Shown here in pieces: positions 30,601-38,982 of a DNA stretch of 64,000 bases (the stretch's first letter is position 1; every line of letters begins with the position of its first letter). The stretch comes from JAMHWF01 sp048500255 (lineage in GTDB: Bacteria; Pseudomonadota; Gammaproteobacteria; Burkholderiales; Burkholderiaceae_C). The notes beneath the pieces were generated by a model. The model saw only the letters and a list, made by a program, of their open reading frames with translations, was not told the DNA's origin and made no database searches. A program made the position numbers and the translations under genes. Where the stretch lies: assembly GCA_048500255.1 (NCBI GenBank), contig JASNYH010000001.1, positions 434,001-498,000 of the forward strand, in the 5' to 3' direction.

Positions 30601-31409
30601 AGAACGACCGGACCCCGACGCCGACGATCCAGGTGCTCGAACGCAGCTTCGCGCTGCTCGACGTGCTGGCTGCCCACCAGGACCCGATCTCGCTGAAAGA
30701 GATCAGCGAACGCACCGGGCTGCACCCGTCGACGGCACATCGCATCCTCAACGACCTCACGATCGGCCGCTTTGTCGACCGGCCGGCCGCCGGCAGCTAC
30801 CGGCTCGGCATGCGCCTGCTGGAACTGGGCAACCTGGTCAAGGCGCGGCTCGACGTGCGCGACGCCGCGCTCGCACCGATGCGCGAGCTGCACAAGCTGA
30901 CGCACCAGCCGGTCAACCTGTCGGTGCGCCAGGGCGACGAGATCGTCTACATCGAGCGCACCTACAGCGAGCGCTCGGGCATGCAGGTCGTGCGCGCCGT
31001 CGGCGGGCGCGCGCCGCTGCACCTCACCTCCGTCGGCAAGCTGTTCCTCGCGCAGGACGATCCCCAGCGCGTGCGCGCCTATGCCACGCGTACCGGACTG
31101 GCCGGCCACACGCGCAACAGCCTTACGGCGCTGCCGGCACTGGAGCGCGACTTGAACGGTGTTCGAACGAGCGGCGTCGCGCGCGACGACGAGGAGCTGG
31201 AGCTCGGCGTGCGCTGCATGGCGGCCGGCATCTACGACGACCAGGGCCATCTCGTCGCCGGCCTGTCGATCTCGGCGCCGGCCGACCGGCTGGAGGATTC
31301 GTGGCTCGAGCGGCTGAAGTCGACCGCAGGCCAGATCTCGTCGGCCCTGGGCTATCGCGGCGCGGCGACGGTGCGCCACCCCGAGCCACTGCGCGCGGCC
31401 TCGCGCTGA
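30597..31409 (+). CDS. IclR-family transcriptional regulator
   Basis: DNA-binding regulator of 270 residues. A winged HTH lies at about 12-75 (VLERSFALLDVLAAHQDPIS, then LKEISERTGLHPSTAHRILND) with an IclR effector-binding domain behind it (HLTSVGKLFLAQ and ELGVRCMAAGIYDDQGHLVAG). The ATG overlaps the hpnE stop (ATGA), so it is read as the last gene of the hpn run, which is unusual for an IclR gene and could mean feedback on squalene synthesis. Its target and ligand are unknown. It ends 7 bp from the convergent peptidase gene. Confidence 0.88.
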   Translation: MKNDRTPTPTIQVLERSFALLDVLAAHQDPISLKEISERTGLHPSTAHRILNDLTIGRFVDRPAAGSYRLGMRLLELGNLVKARLDVRDAALAPMRELHKLTHQPVNLSVRQGDEIVYIERTYSERSGMQVVRAVGGRAPLHLTSVGKLFLAQDDPQRVRAYATRTGLAGHTRNSLTALPALERDLNGVRTSGVARDDEELELGVRCMAAGIYDDQGHLVAGLSISAPADRLEDSWLERLKSTAGQISSALGYRGAATVRHPEPLRAASR

Positions 31410-31416
31410 CGGGGCG

Positions 31417-32454
31417 TCAGGACGCAGCGTCGGTCGCCGCCACAGCCGCGGCTGGCGCGAGCGCCGGCACATGCTCCGTGACCCAGCGACGAACCCGCTC
31501 GGCGTCGCCGAGGCGCGAGTACTTGCCCGTCGAGTCGAGGAACACCATGATCAACTTGCGCCCGGCCAGCGTCGCCTGCATCACGAGGCAGCGCCCCGCT
31601 TCGGCGATGTAGCCCGTCTTCTGCAGGCCGATGTCCCAGCTCGGGTTGCGCACCAGGCCGTTGGTGTTGCGGTACTGGAGCTGGCGGCGGCCGACCGAGA
31701 CCCGGTGCTCGGGCGACGTCGACAGCTCGCGAATCAGCGGGCGCTCCGACGCGACGGAGACCAGCGTCGCCAGATCGGTGGCGCTGGACTGATTGCGGCT
31801 CGACAGCCCGGTGGGCTCGACGTAGCGCGTGCTCGCCATGCCGAGCAACTGGGCCTTGGCATTCATCGCCTCGACGAAGGCGGCGAGCCCGCCGGGGTAG
31901 TTGCGGCCCAACGCATGCGCGGCGCGGTTTTCCGACGCCATCAGCGCGAGGTGCATCATCTCGCCGCGCGTCAGCCGCGCGCCGACGACGAGTCGCGAGT
32001 GGCTGCCCTTCTCGGTGTCGACGTCGTCCTGCGTGATCGTCAGCACTTCGTCGAGCGGCAGGCCGGCCTCGTCGACGACCAGCGCCGTCATCAGCTTCGT
32101 GATCGACGCGATCGGCAGCACCGCGCCCGGGTTCTTGCTGAGCAGAACCTCGTTGGTCTCCTGGTCCATCACGAGCGCGACGCTCGACTTGAGGTCGAGC
32201 GGATCATCGGTGCCGTGCAGCCCGGCGATGCGGCCGTACGACGGCCGCGCCGGCGCCGCCCGCACGACGCGCTTGGTGACGCGGCGCGCGCTGCTGCGCG
32301 ACTTGCCCTTGATGGACTTGGCGGCGGTGGTCGCCTTCTTCGCCGAGGCGGTGGGAGTGCGCTCCTTGGCAACTGCGCTGCCCAGCGGTATCGACACCGC
32401 GAGCAGCAATGCGCCACACCACACGGCCGCCTGCGCGGCGATCGACCTGATCAT
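31417..32454 (-). CDS. D-alanyl-D-alanine endopeptidase, PBP7/PbpG type
   Basis: Low-molecular-weight penicillin-binding protein that trims peptidoglycan in the periplasm. It has 345 residues. MIRSIAAQAAVWCGALLLAVSIPLGSAVA is a signal peptide, split here at about residue 29, followed by a basic Lys/Ser-rich linker (about 30-75) before the catalytic domain. The three active-site motifs are present: SxxK in PIASITKLMTALV (near 120), SxN in LMASENRAAHALG (near 175) and KTG in DIGLQKTGYIAEAG (near 275). The start at 32454 gives a proper signal peptide. A promoter is visible upstream. Class assignment (PbpG rather than DacA) rests on overall pattern. Confidence 0.9.
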   Translation of the reverse strand: MIRSIAAQAAVWCGALLLAVSIPLGSAVAKERTPTASAKKATTAAKSIKGKSRSSARRVTKRVVRAAPARPSYGRIAGLHGTDDPLDLKSSVALVMDQETNEVLLSKNPGAVLPIASITKLMTALVVDEAGLPLDEVLTITQDDVDTEKGSHSRLVVGARLTRGEMMHLALMASENRAAHALGRNYPGGLAAFVEAMNAKAQLLGMASTRYVEPTGLSSRNQSSATDLATLVSVASERPLIRELSTSPEHRVSVGRRQLQYRNTNGLVRNPSWDIGLQKTGYIAEAGRCLVMQATLAGRKLIMVFLDSTGKYSRLGDAERVRRWVTEHVPALAPAAAVAATDAAS

Positions 32455-32488
32455 CCCCGACCCCAATCTCCCCGAACCCGTCGCTGCG

Positions 32489-32517
32489 AGTGTACGGGGC
32501 GAACAAAACTCACGCAA
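32489..32517 (-). promoter_or_regulatory. Promoter of the PBP7-type peptidase gene
   Basis: On the minus strand TTGCGT (32512-32517), exactly 17 bases, then TACACT (32489-32494) gives a good sigma-70 promoter 35 bp before the start codon, in an AT-richer patch after leuA. Confidence 0.6.
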
Positions 32518-32582
32518 TATCAAAAGCTTACGGGGTTTTCCTCAAGTCCACCCGCGACTCCGTCACAGGTGCCGGCGAAGAC

Positions 32583-34124
32583 TCAGCCCTGGGCTGCGAC
32601 GCGCTCGGCCTTGTTGTGCAGCTTGTTCAACGCCGACAGGTAGGCCTTGGCCGACGCGACGACGATGTCCGGATCGGCACCGACCCCGTTGACGACGCGG
32701 CCGCCATGCTGCAGCCGCACCGTCACTTCGCCTTGCGATTCTGTGCTGCCCGACGTGATGGCATTCACGGAATACAGCAGCATCTCGGCGCCTGTTTGCA
32801 GCTTCGACTCGATCGCCTTGAGGCTGGCATCGACGGGGCCGTTGCCGTCGCTCTCGGCATGCAGTTCCGTGTCGCCTGCAGAGAACGCCACCTTGGCGTG
32901 CGGGCGCTCGCCCATCTCGGAATGCTGTGACAGCGACAGCAGCCGGTAGTGCTCGCGCTCGGCCGTCACCGACTCGTCCATCACCAGCGCGAGGATGTCC
33001 TCGTCGAAGATCTCGTTCTTGCGGTCGGCCAGGTCCTTGAAGCGCGCGAAGGCGGCATTCATCTCGGCCTCGGACTCGAGCTCGATGCCCATCTCCTGCA
33101 GGCGCTGCTTGAAGGCGTTGCGTCCCGACAGCTTGCCGAGCACGATCTTGTTGGCGGACCAGCCGACGTCCTCGGCGCGCATGATCTCGTAGGTGTCGCG
33201 CGCCTTGAGCACGCCGTCCTGGTGGATGCCCGAAGCATGCGCGAAGGCGTTGGCGCCGACCACGGCCTTGTTGGGCTGCACGACGAAGCCCGTCGTCTGC
33301 GAGACGAGCCGCGACGCCGGCACGATCTGCGTCGTGTCGATGCCGAGATCCAGTCCGAAGTAGTCGCGCCGCGTGCGCACCGCCATCACGACTTCCTCGA
33401 GCGAGCAGTTGCCGGCGCGCTCGCCCAGGCCGTTGATCGTGCACTCGACCTGCCGCGCGCCGCCGATCTTGACGCCCGCCAGCGAGTTGGCGACGGCCAT
33501 GCCGAGGTCGTTGTGGCAGTGCACCGACCAGATCGCCTTGTCGGAGTTCGGGATGCGCTCGCGCAGCGTGCGGATGAAGTTGCCGTACAGCTCGGGCACG
33601 GCGTAGCCGACGGTGTCGGGAATGTTGATCGTGCGCGCGCCTTCGGCGATGACGGTCTCGAGCACGCGGCACAGGAAGTCGACGTTGGAGCGGTAGCCGT
33701 CCTCGGGCGAGAACTCGATGTCGTCGCACAGATTGCGCGCGAAGCGCACCGCCAGCCGCGCCTGCTCGTGCACCTGCTCGGGCGTCATGCGCAGCTTCTT
33801 TTCCATGTGCAGCGCGCTCGTCGCGATGAAGGTGTGGATGCGCGCGCTCCGCGCGCCGCGCAGCGCCTCGGCCGAGCGCGAGATGTCGCGGTCGTTGGCG
33901 CGTGCCAGCGAGCACACCGTCGATTCCTTGACGTGGTCGGCGATGCTCTTGACGGCTTCGAAATCGCCGTTGGACGAGGCCGCGAATCCCGCCTCGATCA
34001 CGTCGACGCGCAGCCGTTCGAGCTGGCGCGCGATGCGCAGCTTCTCGTCCTTCGTCATCGAGGCGCCGGGCGACTGCTCGCCGTCGCGCAGCGTGGTGTC
34101 GAAAATGATCAGTTTGTCGGCCAT
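32583..34124 (-). CDS. leuA: 2-isopropylmalate synthase
   Basis: Condenses acetyl-CoA with 2-oxoisovalerate, the first step specific to leucine. The 513 residues begin MADKLIIFDTTLRDGEQSPG, with the catalytic Arg and the metal Asp in DTTLRDGE. The metal-binding HxH is in WSVHCHNDLGMAVANS near 205, and GNCSLEEV is also conserved. The C-terminal third (from about residue 390) is the LeuA dimer domain that binds leucine for feedback inhibition. AGGAG lies eight bases before the ATG. A leucine leader peptide gene and terminator hairpin lie directly upstream, so expression is probably attenuated by charged tRNA-Leu. leuB, leuC and leuD are not in this window. Confidence 0.97.
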   Translation of the reverse strand: MADKLIIFDTTLRDGEQSPGASMTKDEKLRIARQLERLRVDVIEAGFAASSNGDFEAVKSIADHVKESTVCSLARANDRDISRSAEALRGARSARIHTFIATSALHMEKKLRMTPEQVHEQARLAVRFARNLCDDIEFSPEDGYRSNVDFLCRVLETVIAEGARTINIPDTVGYAVPELYGNFIRTLRERIPNSDKAIWSVHCHNDLGMAVANSLAGVKIGGARQVECTINGLGERAGNCSLEEVVMAVRTRRDYFGLDLGIDTTQIVPASRLVSQTTGFVVQPNKAVVGANAFAHASGIHQDGVLKARDTYEIMRAEDVGWSANKIVLGKLSGRNAFKQRLQEMGIELESEAEMNAAFARFKDLADRKNEIFDEDILALVMDESVTAEREHYRLLSLSQHSEMGERPHAKVAFSAGDTELHAESDGNGPVDASLKAIESKLQTGAEMLLYSVNAITSGSTESQGEVTVRLQHGGRVVNGVGADPDIVVASAKAYLSALNKLHNKAERVAAQG

Positions 34125-34166
34125 GGTCGAGGCTCCTGGTCTCGTCGTTCCTGATGCACGCAGCCC

Positions 34167-34206
34167 CCAAAGCAAACGGCCCGCTGCGTTGCGCTGGCGG
34201 GCCGTT
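34167..34206 (-). terminator. Attenuator terminator in the leuA leader
   Basis: On the minus strand AACGGCCCGC, a 12-base loop, then GCGGGCCGTT forms a 10-bp perfect stem followed by TGCTTT. It begins about 28 bases after the leuL stop codon and 43 bases before leuA. Position and structure fit the terminator of a ribosome-mediated attenuator. The T run is short and interrupted. Confidence 0.75.
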
Positions 34207-34233
34207 GATCGGGGAAGACGTGGACGTGTTCGA

Positions 34234-34293
34234 TCAGCGCACCCGCGGTACCCCTAGAAGAAGAAGCGCAGCGGTGGCAGGTCGAATCGTCAT
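34234..34293 (-). CDS. leuL: Leucine leader peptide (leuA attenuator)
   Basis: A 19-codon open reading frame ending in TGA, encoding MTIRPATAALLLLGVPRVR. Codons 10-13 are CTT CTT CTT CTA, four consecutive Leu codons of kinds rarely used in this GC-rich genome. Ribosome stalling there when charged tRNA-Leu is scarce would favour an antiterminator over the hairpin downstream. No ribosome-binding site precedes the ATG; an extended -10 element sits just seven bases upstream, so translation may start on a leaderless mRNA. It lies in the 191-bp gap between pssA and leuA. Confidence 0.85.
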   Translation of the reverse strand: MTIRPATAALLLLGVPRVR

Positions 34294-34300
34294 GCGACGC

Positions 34301-34309
34301 AATATAGCA
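34301..34309 (-). promoter_or_regulatory. Extended -10 promoter of leuL-leuA
   Basis: On the minus strand TGC-TATATT is an extended -10 element. Its last T is seven bases from the leuL ATG, so the transcript would start at or next to that codon. No good -35 was found. It lies between the pssA stop and leuL. Confidence 0.6.
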
Positions 34310-34315
34310 CGGCGT

Positions 34316-35134
34316 TCAGCGGTGCAGCCCGGCCTCATCGGGTTCGTCGGTCGACGTCGCGATCACGCTGACCGGTCGGCCCTTCATGCGCTTGTAGGCG
34401 TAGACGGCGTAGCCCGAGAAGCCGTAGACGACGAACAGCGCGAACAGCACGACGGGCGGGTGGATGTTGATGATGGCGATCGCCAGCGCGATCGCGACGA
34501 TCACGATGAACGGCACCGTCTTCTTGAAGCTCACGTCCTTGAAGCTGTAGAACGGCACGTTGGTCACCATCGTCAGCCCGGCGTAGAGCGTGAAGGCGAA
34601 GGTGCACCAGGCCAGCCACGGAATGCGCGAGGCGTCGGTCCAGCCCGCGTCGTCCATCACCCAGACGAAGCCGATGATCAACGCCGCCGCCGCCGGGCTC
34701 GGCAGCCCCTGGAAGAAGCGCCGGTCGACGACGCCGATGTTGGTGTTGAAGCGCGCCAGCCGCAGCGCGGCGCCGGCGCAATAGACGAATGCGGCGATCC
34801 AGCCCAGCTTGCCCAGCCCCTGCAACGCCCACTCGTAGACGATCAGCGCGGGCGCCGCGCCGAAGCTGACCATGTCCGACAGGCTGTCCATCTGCTCGCC
34901 GAACGCGCTCTGCGTGTTCGTCATGCGCGCGACGCGGCCGTCGAGGCTGTCGAGGACGGCGGCGGCGAAGATGCCGATCGCGGCCTGCTCGAAGCGGCCG
35001 TTCATCGCCATCACGATGGCGTAGAAGCCCGAGAACAGCGCCGCCAGCGTGAACAGGTTGGGCAGGATGTAGATGCCCTTGCGGCGCGGGCGCTCGACCT
35101 CCCGATCGGCATCGGCACCGGGCAGGTCGTTCAT
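34316..35134 (-). CDS. pssA: CDP-diacylglycerol-serine O-phosphatidyltransferase
   Basis: Inner-membrane enzyme making phosphatidylserine, the precursor of phosphatidylethanolamine. The 272 residues contain about eight hydrophobic segments and the CDP-alcohol phosphotransferase motif DSLDGRVAR...GEQMDSLSD (about residues 62-86), with all its acidic residues. IYILPNLFTLAALFSGFYAI is the conserved N-terminus of the type II enzyme. It sits between ilvC and leuA in the same direction; this ilv-pssA-leuA order is common in Burkholderiales. A terminator follows ilvC, so pssA needs its own promoter or read-through. Confidence 0.95.
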   Translation of the reverse strand: MNDLPGADADREVERPRRKGIYILPNLFTLAALFSGFYAIVMAMNGRFEQAAIGIFAAAVLDSLDGRVARMTNTQSAFGEQMDSLSDMVSFGAAPALIVYEWALQGLGKLGWIAAFVYCAGAALRLARFNTNIGVVDRRFFQGLPSPAAAALIIGFVWVMDDAGWTDASRIPWLAWCTFAFTLYAGLTMVTNVPFYSFKDVSFKKTVPFIVIVAIALAIAIINIHPPVVLFALFVVYGFSGYAVYAYKRMKGRPVSVIATSTDEPDEAGLHR

Positions 35135-35181
35135 GACGTTCGTCGGTTGAGCATGGCGGCGAGGATACCGCAGCGACGCGC

Positions 35182-35211
35182 GAAAAAAAGCCGCGCTCCG
35201 AGGCGCGGCTT
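35182..35211 (-). terminator. Rho-independent terminator after ilvC
   Basis: On the minus strand AAGCCGCGCC...GGCGCGGCTT-type stem (GCCGCGC core) followed by TTTTTTT, 20 bases after the ilvC stop. It separates the ilv operon from pssA. Confidence 0.9.
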
Positions 35212-35230
35212 CGAGGCGACGCCGAGTCGT

Positions 35231-36247
35231 TCAGTTCCTGCTCTGGTCGACCAGGCGGTTCTTCTTGATCCACGGCATCATCGCGCGCAGCTTCTCGCCG
35301 ACCTGCTCGATCGAGTGCTCGGCGGTGAGGCGGCGGCGCGACTGCAGCGTCGGCGCGCCGGCGCGGTTCTCAAGGATGAAGCTCTTGGCGTACTCGCCGG
35401 TCTGGATGTCCTTGAGCGCCTGCTTCATCGCCTGCTTGGTCTGCTCCGTCACGATCTTCGGCCCGGTCACGTACTCTCCGTACTCGGCGTTGTTCGAGAT
35501 CGAGTAGTTCATGTTGGCGATGCCGCCCTCGTAGATCAGGTCGACGATCAGCTTGAGCTCGTGCAGGCACTCGAAGTAGGCCATCTCGGGCGCGTAGCCG
35601 GCCTCGACCAGCGTCTCGTAGCCCGCCTTGATCAGCTCGACGGTGCCGCCGCACAGCACGGCCTGCTCGCCGAACAGATCGGTCTCGGTCTCCTCGCGGA
35701 AGTTGGTCTCGATGATGCCGGCCTTGCCGCCGCCGTTGGCCGCGGCATAGCTCAGCGCCAGGTCGCGCGCCTTGCCGCTCTTGTCGGCATAGACGGCGAT
35801 CAGGTGCGGCACGCCGCCGCCTTGCGTGTAGGTCGAGCGCACCGTGTGGCCCGGGGCCTTGGGCGCGACCATCCAGACGTCGAGATCACCGCGCGGCACG
35901 ACCTGGCCGTAGTGCACGTTGAAGCCGTGCGCGAAGGCGAGCGACGCACCCTGGCGGATGTGTGGCTCGACGTCGTTCTTGTAGACGGCGGCGATCTGCT
36001 CGTCGGGCAGCAGGATCATCACGACGTCGGCGCTCTTCACCGCCTCGGCGACCTCGGCCACCTTCAGCCCCGCCTTCTCGGCCTTGCCCCACGACGCGCC
36101 GCCGCGGCGCAAGCCGACCGTGACCTTGACGCCGCTTTCGTTGAGGTTCTGCGCGTGGGCGTGGCCCTGCGAGCCGTAGCCGATGATCGTGACGTTCTTG
36201 CCCTTGATCAGGCTCAGGTCGGCGTCCTTGTCGTAATAGACCTTCAT
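35231..36247 (-). CDS. ilvC: Ketol-acid reductoisomerase (NADP+)
   Basis: Converts acetolactate and acetohydroxybutyrate to dihydroxy acids in valine, isoleucine and leucine synthesis. The 338 residues match the short class I enzyme. The NADPH-binding motif is VTIIGYGSQGHAHAQNLNESG near residue 20, split here at the 20-residue limit by intent of reading only its core GYGSQGHAHA. The catalytic acidic residues lie in TDLFGEQAVLCGG and YFECLHELKLIVDLIYEGG. It is the third gene of ilvB-ilvH-ilvC with a clear terminator after it. Confidence 0.97.
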   Translation of the reverse strand: MKVYYDKDADLSLIKGKNVTIIGYGSQGHAHAQNLNESGVKVTVGLRRGGASWGKAEKAGLKVAEVAEAVKSADVVMILLPDEQIAAVYKNDVEPHIRQGASLAFAHGFNVHYGQVVPRGDLDVWMVAPKAPGHTVRSTYTQGGGVPHLIAVYADKSGKARDLALSYAAANGGGKAGIIETNFREETETDLFGEQAVLCGGTVELIKAGYETLVEAGYAPEMAYFECLHELKLIVDLIYEGGIANMNYSISNNAEYGEYVTGPKIVTEQTKQAMKQALKDIQTGEYAKSFILENRAGAPTLQSRRRLTAEHSIEQVGEKLRAMMPWIKKNRLVDQSRN

Positions 36248-36300
36248 GGTTCTCTCCGTTATGACCTTCGCGGGCCCGCCCGGGCCCGCTCTTGTTGCTG

Positions 36301-36792
36301 CTAGACGCGAAGGATGCGCTCGCCGCGGCCGATGCCGCTGGCGCCCGTGCGCACCGTCTCGAGGATGGCGTTGCGGTCGATCGCCTCCAGGAAGGCGTCG
36401 AGCTTGCCCGAATCGCCCGTCACCTCGACGGTGTAGGTCTTCTCGGTGACGTCGATGATGCGGCCGCGGAAGATGTCGGCCATGCGCTTCATCTCGTCGC
36501 GCTCCTTGCCGACGGCGCGCACCTTGACGAGCATCAGCTCGCGCTCGGTGTAGGCGCCCTCGGTCAGATCGACGACCTTGACGACCTCGATCAGGCGGTT
36601 CAGGTGCTTGGTGATCTGCTCGATCACCTCGTCCGAGCCGGTGGTGACGATCGTCATGCGCGACAGCGAGGCGTCCTCGGTCGGCGCGACGGTCAGGGTC
36701 TCGATGTTGTAGCCGCGCGCCGAGAACAGCGCGACGACGCGCGACAGCGCCCCGGGTTCGTTCTCCAGCAGCAGCGCGATGATGTGTTTCAT
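36301..36792 (-). CDS. ilvH: Acetolactate synthase small (regulatory) subunit
   Basis: Regulatory subunit that binds valine and activates IlvB. The 163 residues start MKHIIALLLENEPGALSRVV, the ACT domain that carries the feedback site (GYNIETLTVAPTEDASLSRM follows). A C-terminal ALS-SU domain spans about residues 80-163. AAGGA lies nine bases before the ATG. It is 166 bp downstream of ilvB and 53 bp upstream of ilvC on the same strand. The names ilvH and ilvN are used interchangeably for this subunit. Confidence 0.96.
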   Translation of the reverse strand: MKHIIALLLENEPGALSRVVALFSARGYNIETLTVAPTEDASLSRMTIVTTGSDEVIEQITKHLNRLIEVVKVVDLTEGAYTERELMLVKVRAVGKERDEMKRMADIFRGRIIDVTEKTYTVEVTGDSGKLDAFLEAIDRNAILETVRTGASGIGRGERILRV

Positions 36793-36958
36793 GGGAATGG
36801 TCCTTCGGGTCGCGCTCTTCAGGTCGGCGGCGGTAACCGCCGGCCCTTGGCCACGCCCGTCGAGCGGGTGATGAATGTAGTCCGCGGCCGTTCGGCGCTT
36901 GCGACCGGCTCCTGGCGGCACCGCGGTGGCAGTACCGCCCTCGCCGGCCTTCGGCGCG

Positions 36959-38731
36959 TCACAGGTCCTCGGACCCGAGCAGCATCTCCGTGATGCCCTT
37001 GCCGGCCTGCACCATCGGCCAGACGTTCTCCGTGGGATCGGTGCGGATGTCGAGGAAGACGGTGCGGTCCTTCAGCCGCATCGCCTCGCGCAGCGCCGGC
37101 TCGACGTCGGCCGGCTTCTCGATCAGCATGCCGACATGGCCGTAGGCCTCGGCGAGCTTGACGAAATCGGGCAGCGCGTCCATGTAGCTGTGCGAGTAGC
37201 GGCCACCGTAGTCGAGCTGCTGCCACTGCCGCACCATGCCGAGGTAGCGGTTGTTCAGCGACACGATCTTCACCGGCGTCTTGTACTGCAGGCAGGTCGA
37301 CAGCTCCTGGATGCACATCTGGATCGAGCCTTCGCCGGTGATGCAGAACACGTCGGCCTCGGGCTTCGCGAGCTTGATGCCCATCGCGTACGGCAGACCC
37401 ACGCCCATCGTGCCGAGGCCGCCGGAGTTGATCCAGCGCCGGGGCTCGTCGAAGCGGTAGTACTGCGCCGCCCACATCTGGTGCTGGCCGACGTCCGACG
37501 TGATGTAGGTGTCGCGCCCCCGGGTCAGCTCGCACAGTGTCTGCACGACCTGCTGCGGCTTGATGACCTCGCTGCTGCGCCTGAACGACAGGCACTCGCG
37601 CTTGCGCCATTCGTCGATCTGCGCCCACCAGGCGACCAGCGCCGCCGCGTCGGGACGCGCCTGCGCCTCCTTGAGCTGGGCGATCAGCTCCTGCAGCACG
37701 TCCTTCACGTCTCCGACGATCGGCACGTCGACACGCACGCGCTTGCTGATCGACGACGGATCGATGTCGATGTGCACGATCTTGCGCTCGACCGACGCGA
37801 AGTGCTTCGGGTTGCCGATCACGCGGTCGTCGAAGCGCGCGCCGACGGCCAGCAGCACGTCGCAGTGCTGCATCGTCATGTTGGCTTCGTAGGTGCCGTG
37901 CATGCCGAGCATGCCGAGGAACTTGGGGTCGCTGGCCGGGAAGGCGCCCAGTCCCATCAGCGTGTGGGTGCACGGATAGCCGAGCAGGTTGACCAGTTCG
38001 CGCAGCTCGGCCGACGCGTTGCCCTGGACCACGCCGCCGCCGGTGTAGATGTAGGGCCGCCTGGCCTGCAACAGCAACTGCACCGCCTTGCGGATCTGGC
38101 CGCCGTGGCCCTTGCGCACCGGGTTGTACGAGCGCATCTCGACGCTGGCCGGGTACTCGAACGGTGCGGTGCTCAGCGACACGTCCTTCGGGATGTCGAC
38201 GACGACGGGGCCGGGCCGGCCCGTGCGCGCGATGTGGAAGGCCTTCTTGATCGTCGGCGCCAGCTCGCGCACGTCCTTGACGAGGAAGTTGTGCTTCACG
38301 ACGGGGCGCGTGATGCCCACCGTGTCGCACTCCTGGAAGGCGTCCAGGCCGATGGCGCGCGTCGGCACCTGGCCCGTGATGATCACCATCGGGATCGAGT
38401 CCATGTAGGCCGTCGCGATGCCGGTCACGGCATTCGTGACGCCCGGGCCCGAGGTGACGAGCGCGACGCCGACTTCGCCGCTGGCGCGCGCGTAACCGTC
38501 GGCGGCGTGCACCGCCGCCTGCTCGTGGCGCACCAGCACGTGCTGGATCGAATCCTGCTGGTACAGCGCGTCGTAGATGTAGAGTACGGCGCCGCCGGGG
38601 TAGCCCCAGACGTGCTTGACGCCCTCGGCCTGCAGACTGCGGACCAGGATCTCGGAGCCGTTGGGCTCCTTGGCGGGAGGGTGCGGCTGTGCCGTGGCGG
38701 CACGCTTGATTTCCGCGGGGGACATGTCCAT
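36959..38731 (-). CDS. ilvB: Acetolactate synthase large (catalytic) subunit
   Basis: Thiamine-diphosphate enzyme forming acetolactate or acetohydroxybutyrate. The 590 residues have the N-terminal TPP domain (VWGYPGGAVLYIYDALY with the catalytic Glu in VRHEQAAVHAADGYAR), a central FAD-binding domain, and the C-terminal Mg-TPP motif ITGEGSIQMCIQE...SLNN, with GEGS in place of the commoner GDGS. The start at 38731 (MDMSPAEIKRAATAQPHPPA) has AGAGG six bases upstream and matches related proteins. ATG 38767, with AGGAGG seven bases upstream, would add 12 residues (MVFRQRNSQRFV) in unusually AT-rich codons and is a real alternative. Confidence 0.96.
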   Translation of the reverse strand: MDMSPAEIKRAATAQPHPPAKEPNGSEILVRSLQAEGVKHVWGYPGGAVLYIYDALYQQDSIQHVLVRHEQAAVHAADGYARASGEVGVALVTSGPGVTNAVTGIATAYMDSIPMVIITGQVPTRAIGLDAFQECDTVGITRPVVKHNFLVKDVRELAPTIKKAFHIARTGRPGPVVVDIPKDVSLSTAPFEYPASVEMRSYNPVRKGHGGQIRKAVQLLLQARRPYIYTGGGVVQGNASAELRELVNLLGYPCTHTLMGLGAFPASDPKFLGMLGMHGTYEANMTMQHCDVLLAVGARFDDRVIGNPKHFASVERKIVHIDIDPSSISKRVRVDVPIVGDVKDVLQELIAQLKEAQARPDAAALVAWWAQIDEWRKRECLSFRRSSEVIKPQQVVQTLCELTRGRDTYITSDVGQHQMWAAQYYRFDEPRRWINSGGLGTMGVGLPYAMGIKLAKPEADVFCITGEGSIQMCIQELSTCLQYKTPVKIVSLNNRYLGMVRQWQQLDYGGRYSHSYMDALPDFVKLAEAYGHVGMLIEKPADVEPALREAMRLKDRTVFLDIRTDPTENVWPMVQAGKGITEMLLGSEDL

Positions 38732-38826
38732 GACGAACCTCTGTGAATTTCTCTGACGAAAAACCATCGGTGCTCCTCCTCGCGCCCTCGTGAGGCGGAC
38801 TCGGAACTGCGAAATCGGAACCAACG

Positions 38827-38895
38827 GGCGCCCGGGTCGGGCGCCGGCTTCAGACCTGACTGTTGTGCAACGGCGTGGATTATGGCACTGCACAA
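38827..38895 (-). promoter_or_regulatory. ilvB promoter region: extended -10, flanking inverted repeat, leader hairpin
   Basis: On the minus strand TGC-CATAAT (38879-38887) is an extended -10, giving an ilvB leader of about 140 bases. It is flanked by TTGTGCA (38863-38869) and TGCACAA (38889-38895), an inverted repeat with a 19-base spacer that could bind a regulator. Further on, an 8-bp perfect stem GGCGCCCG/CGGGCGCC with a 3-base loop (38827-38845) could pause or terminate transcription. No leader peptide rich in Ile, Val or Leu codons was found. Confidence 0.45.
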
Positions 38896-38982
38896 CGGCG
38901 CGCCGCGCCGCGCCGGGGTTCGCGACGGCGCGATGAGATAATCGCCGCCGCCTTCCACGGGCGATGACTGCGCCGCATTTCC

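Noticed and set aside
38732..38767. Twelve-residue N-terminal extension of IlvB (MVFRQRNSQRFV)
   Set aside because: Has a strong AGGAGG, but the codons are AT-rich unlike the gene and related proteins start at MDMS. Kept only as an alternative.
38732..38895. Leader peptide for ilvB attenuation
   Set aside because: No short frame with runs of Ile, Val or Leu codons was found in the leader.
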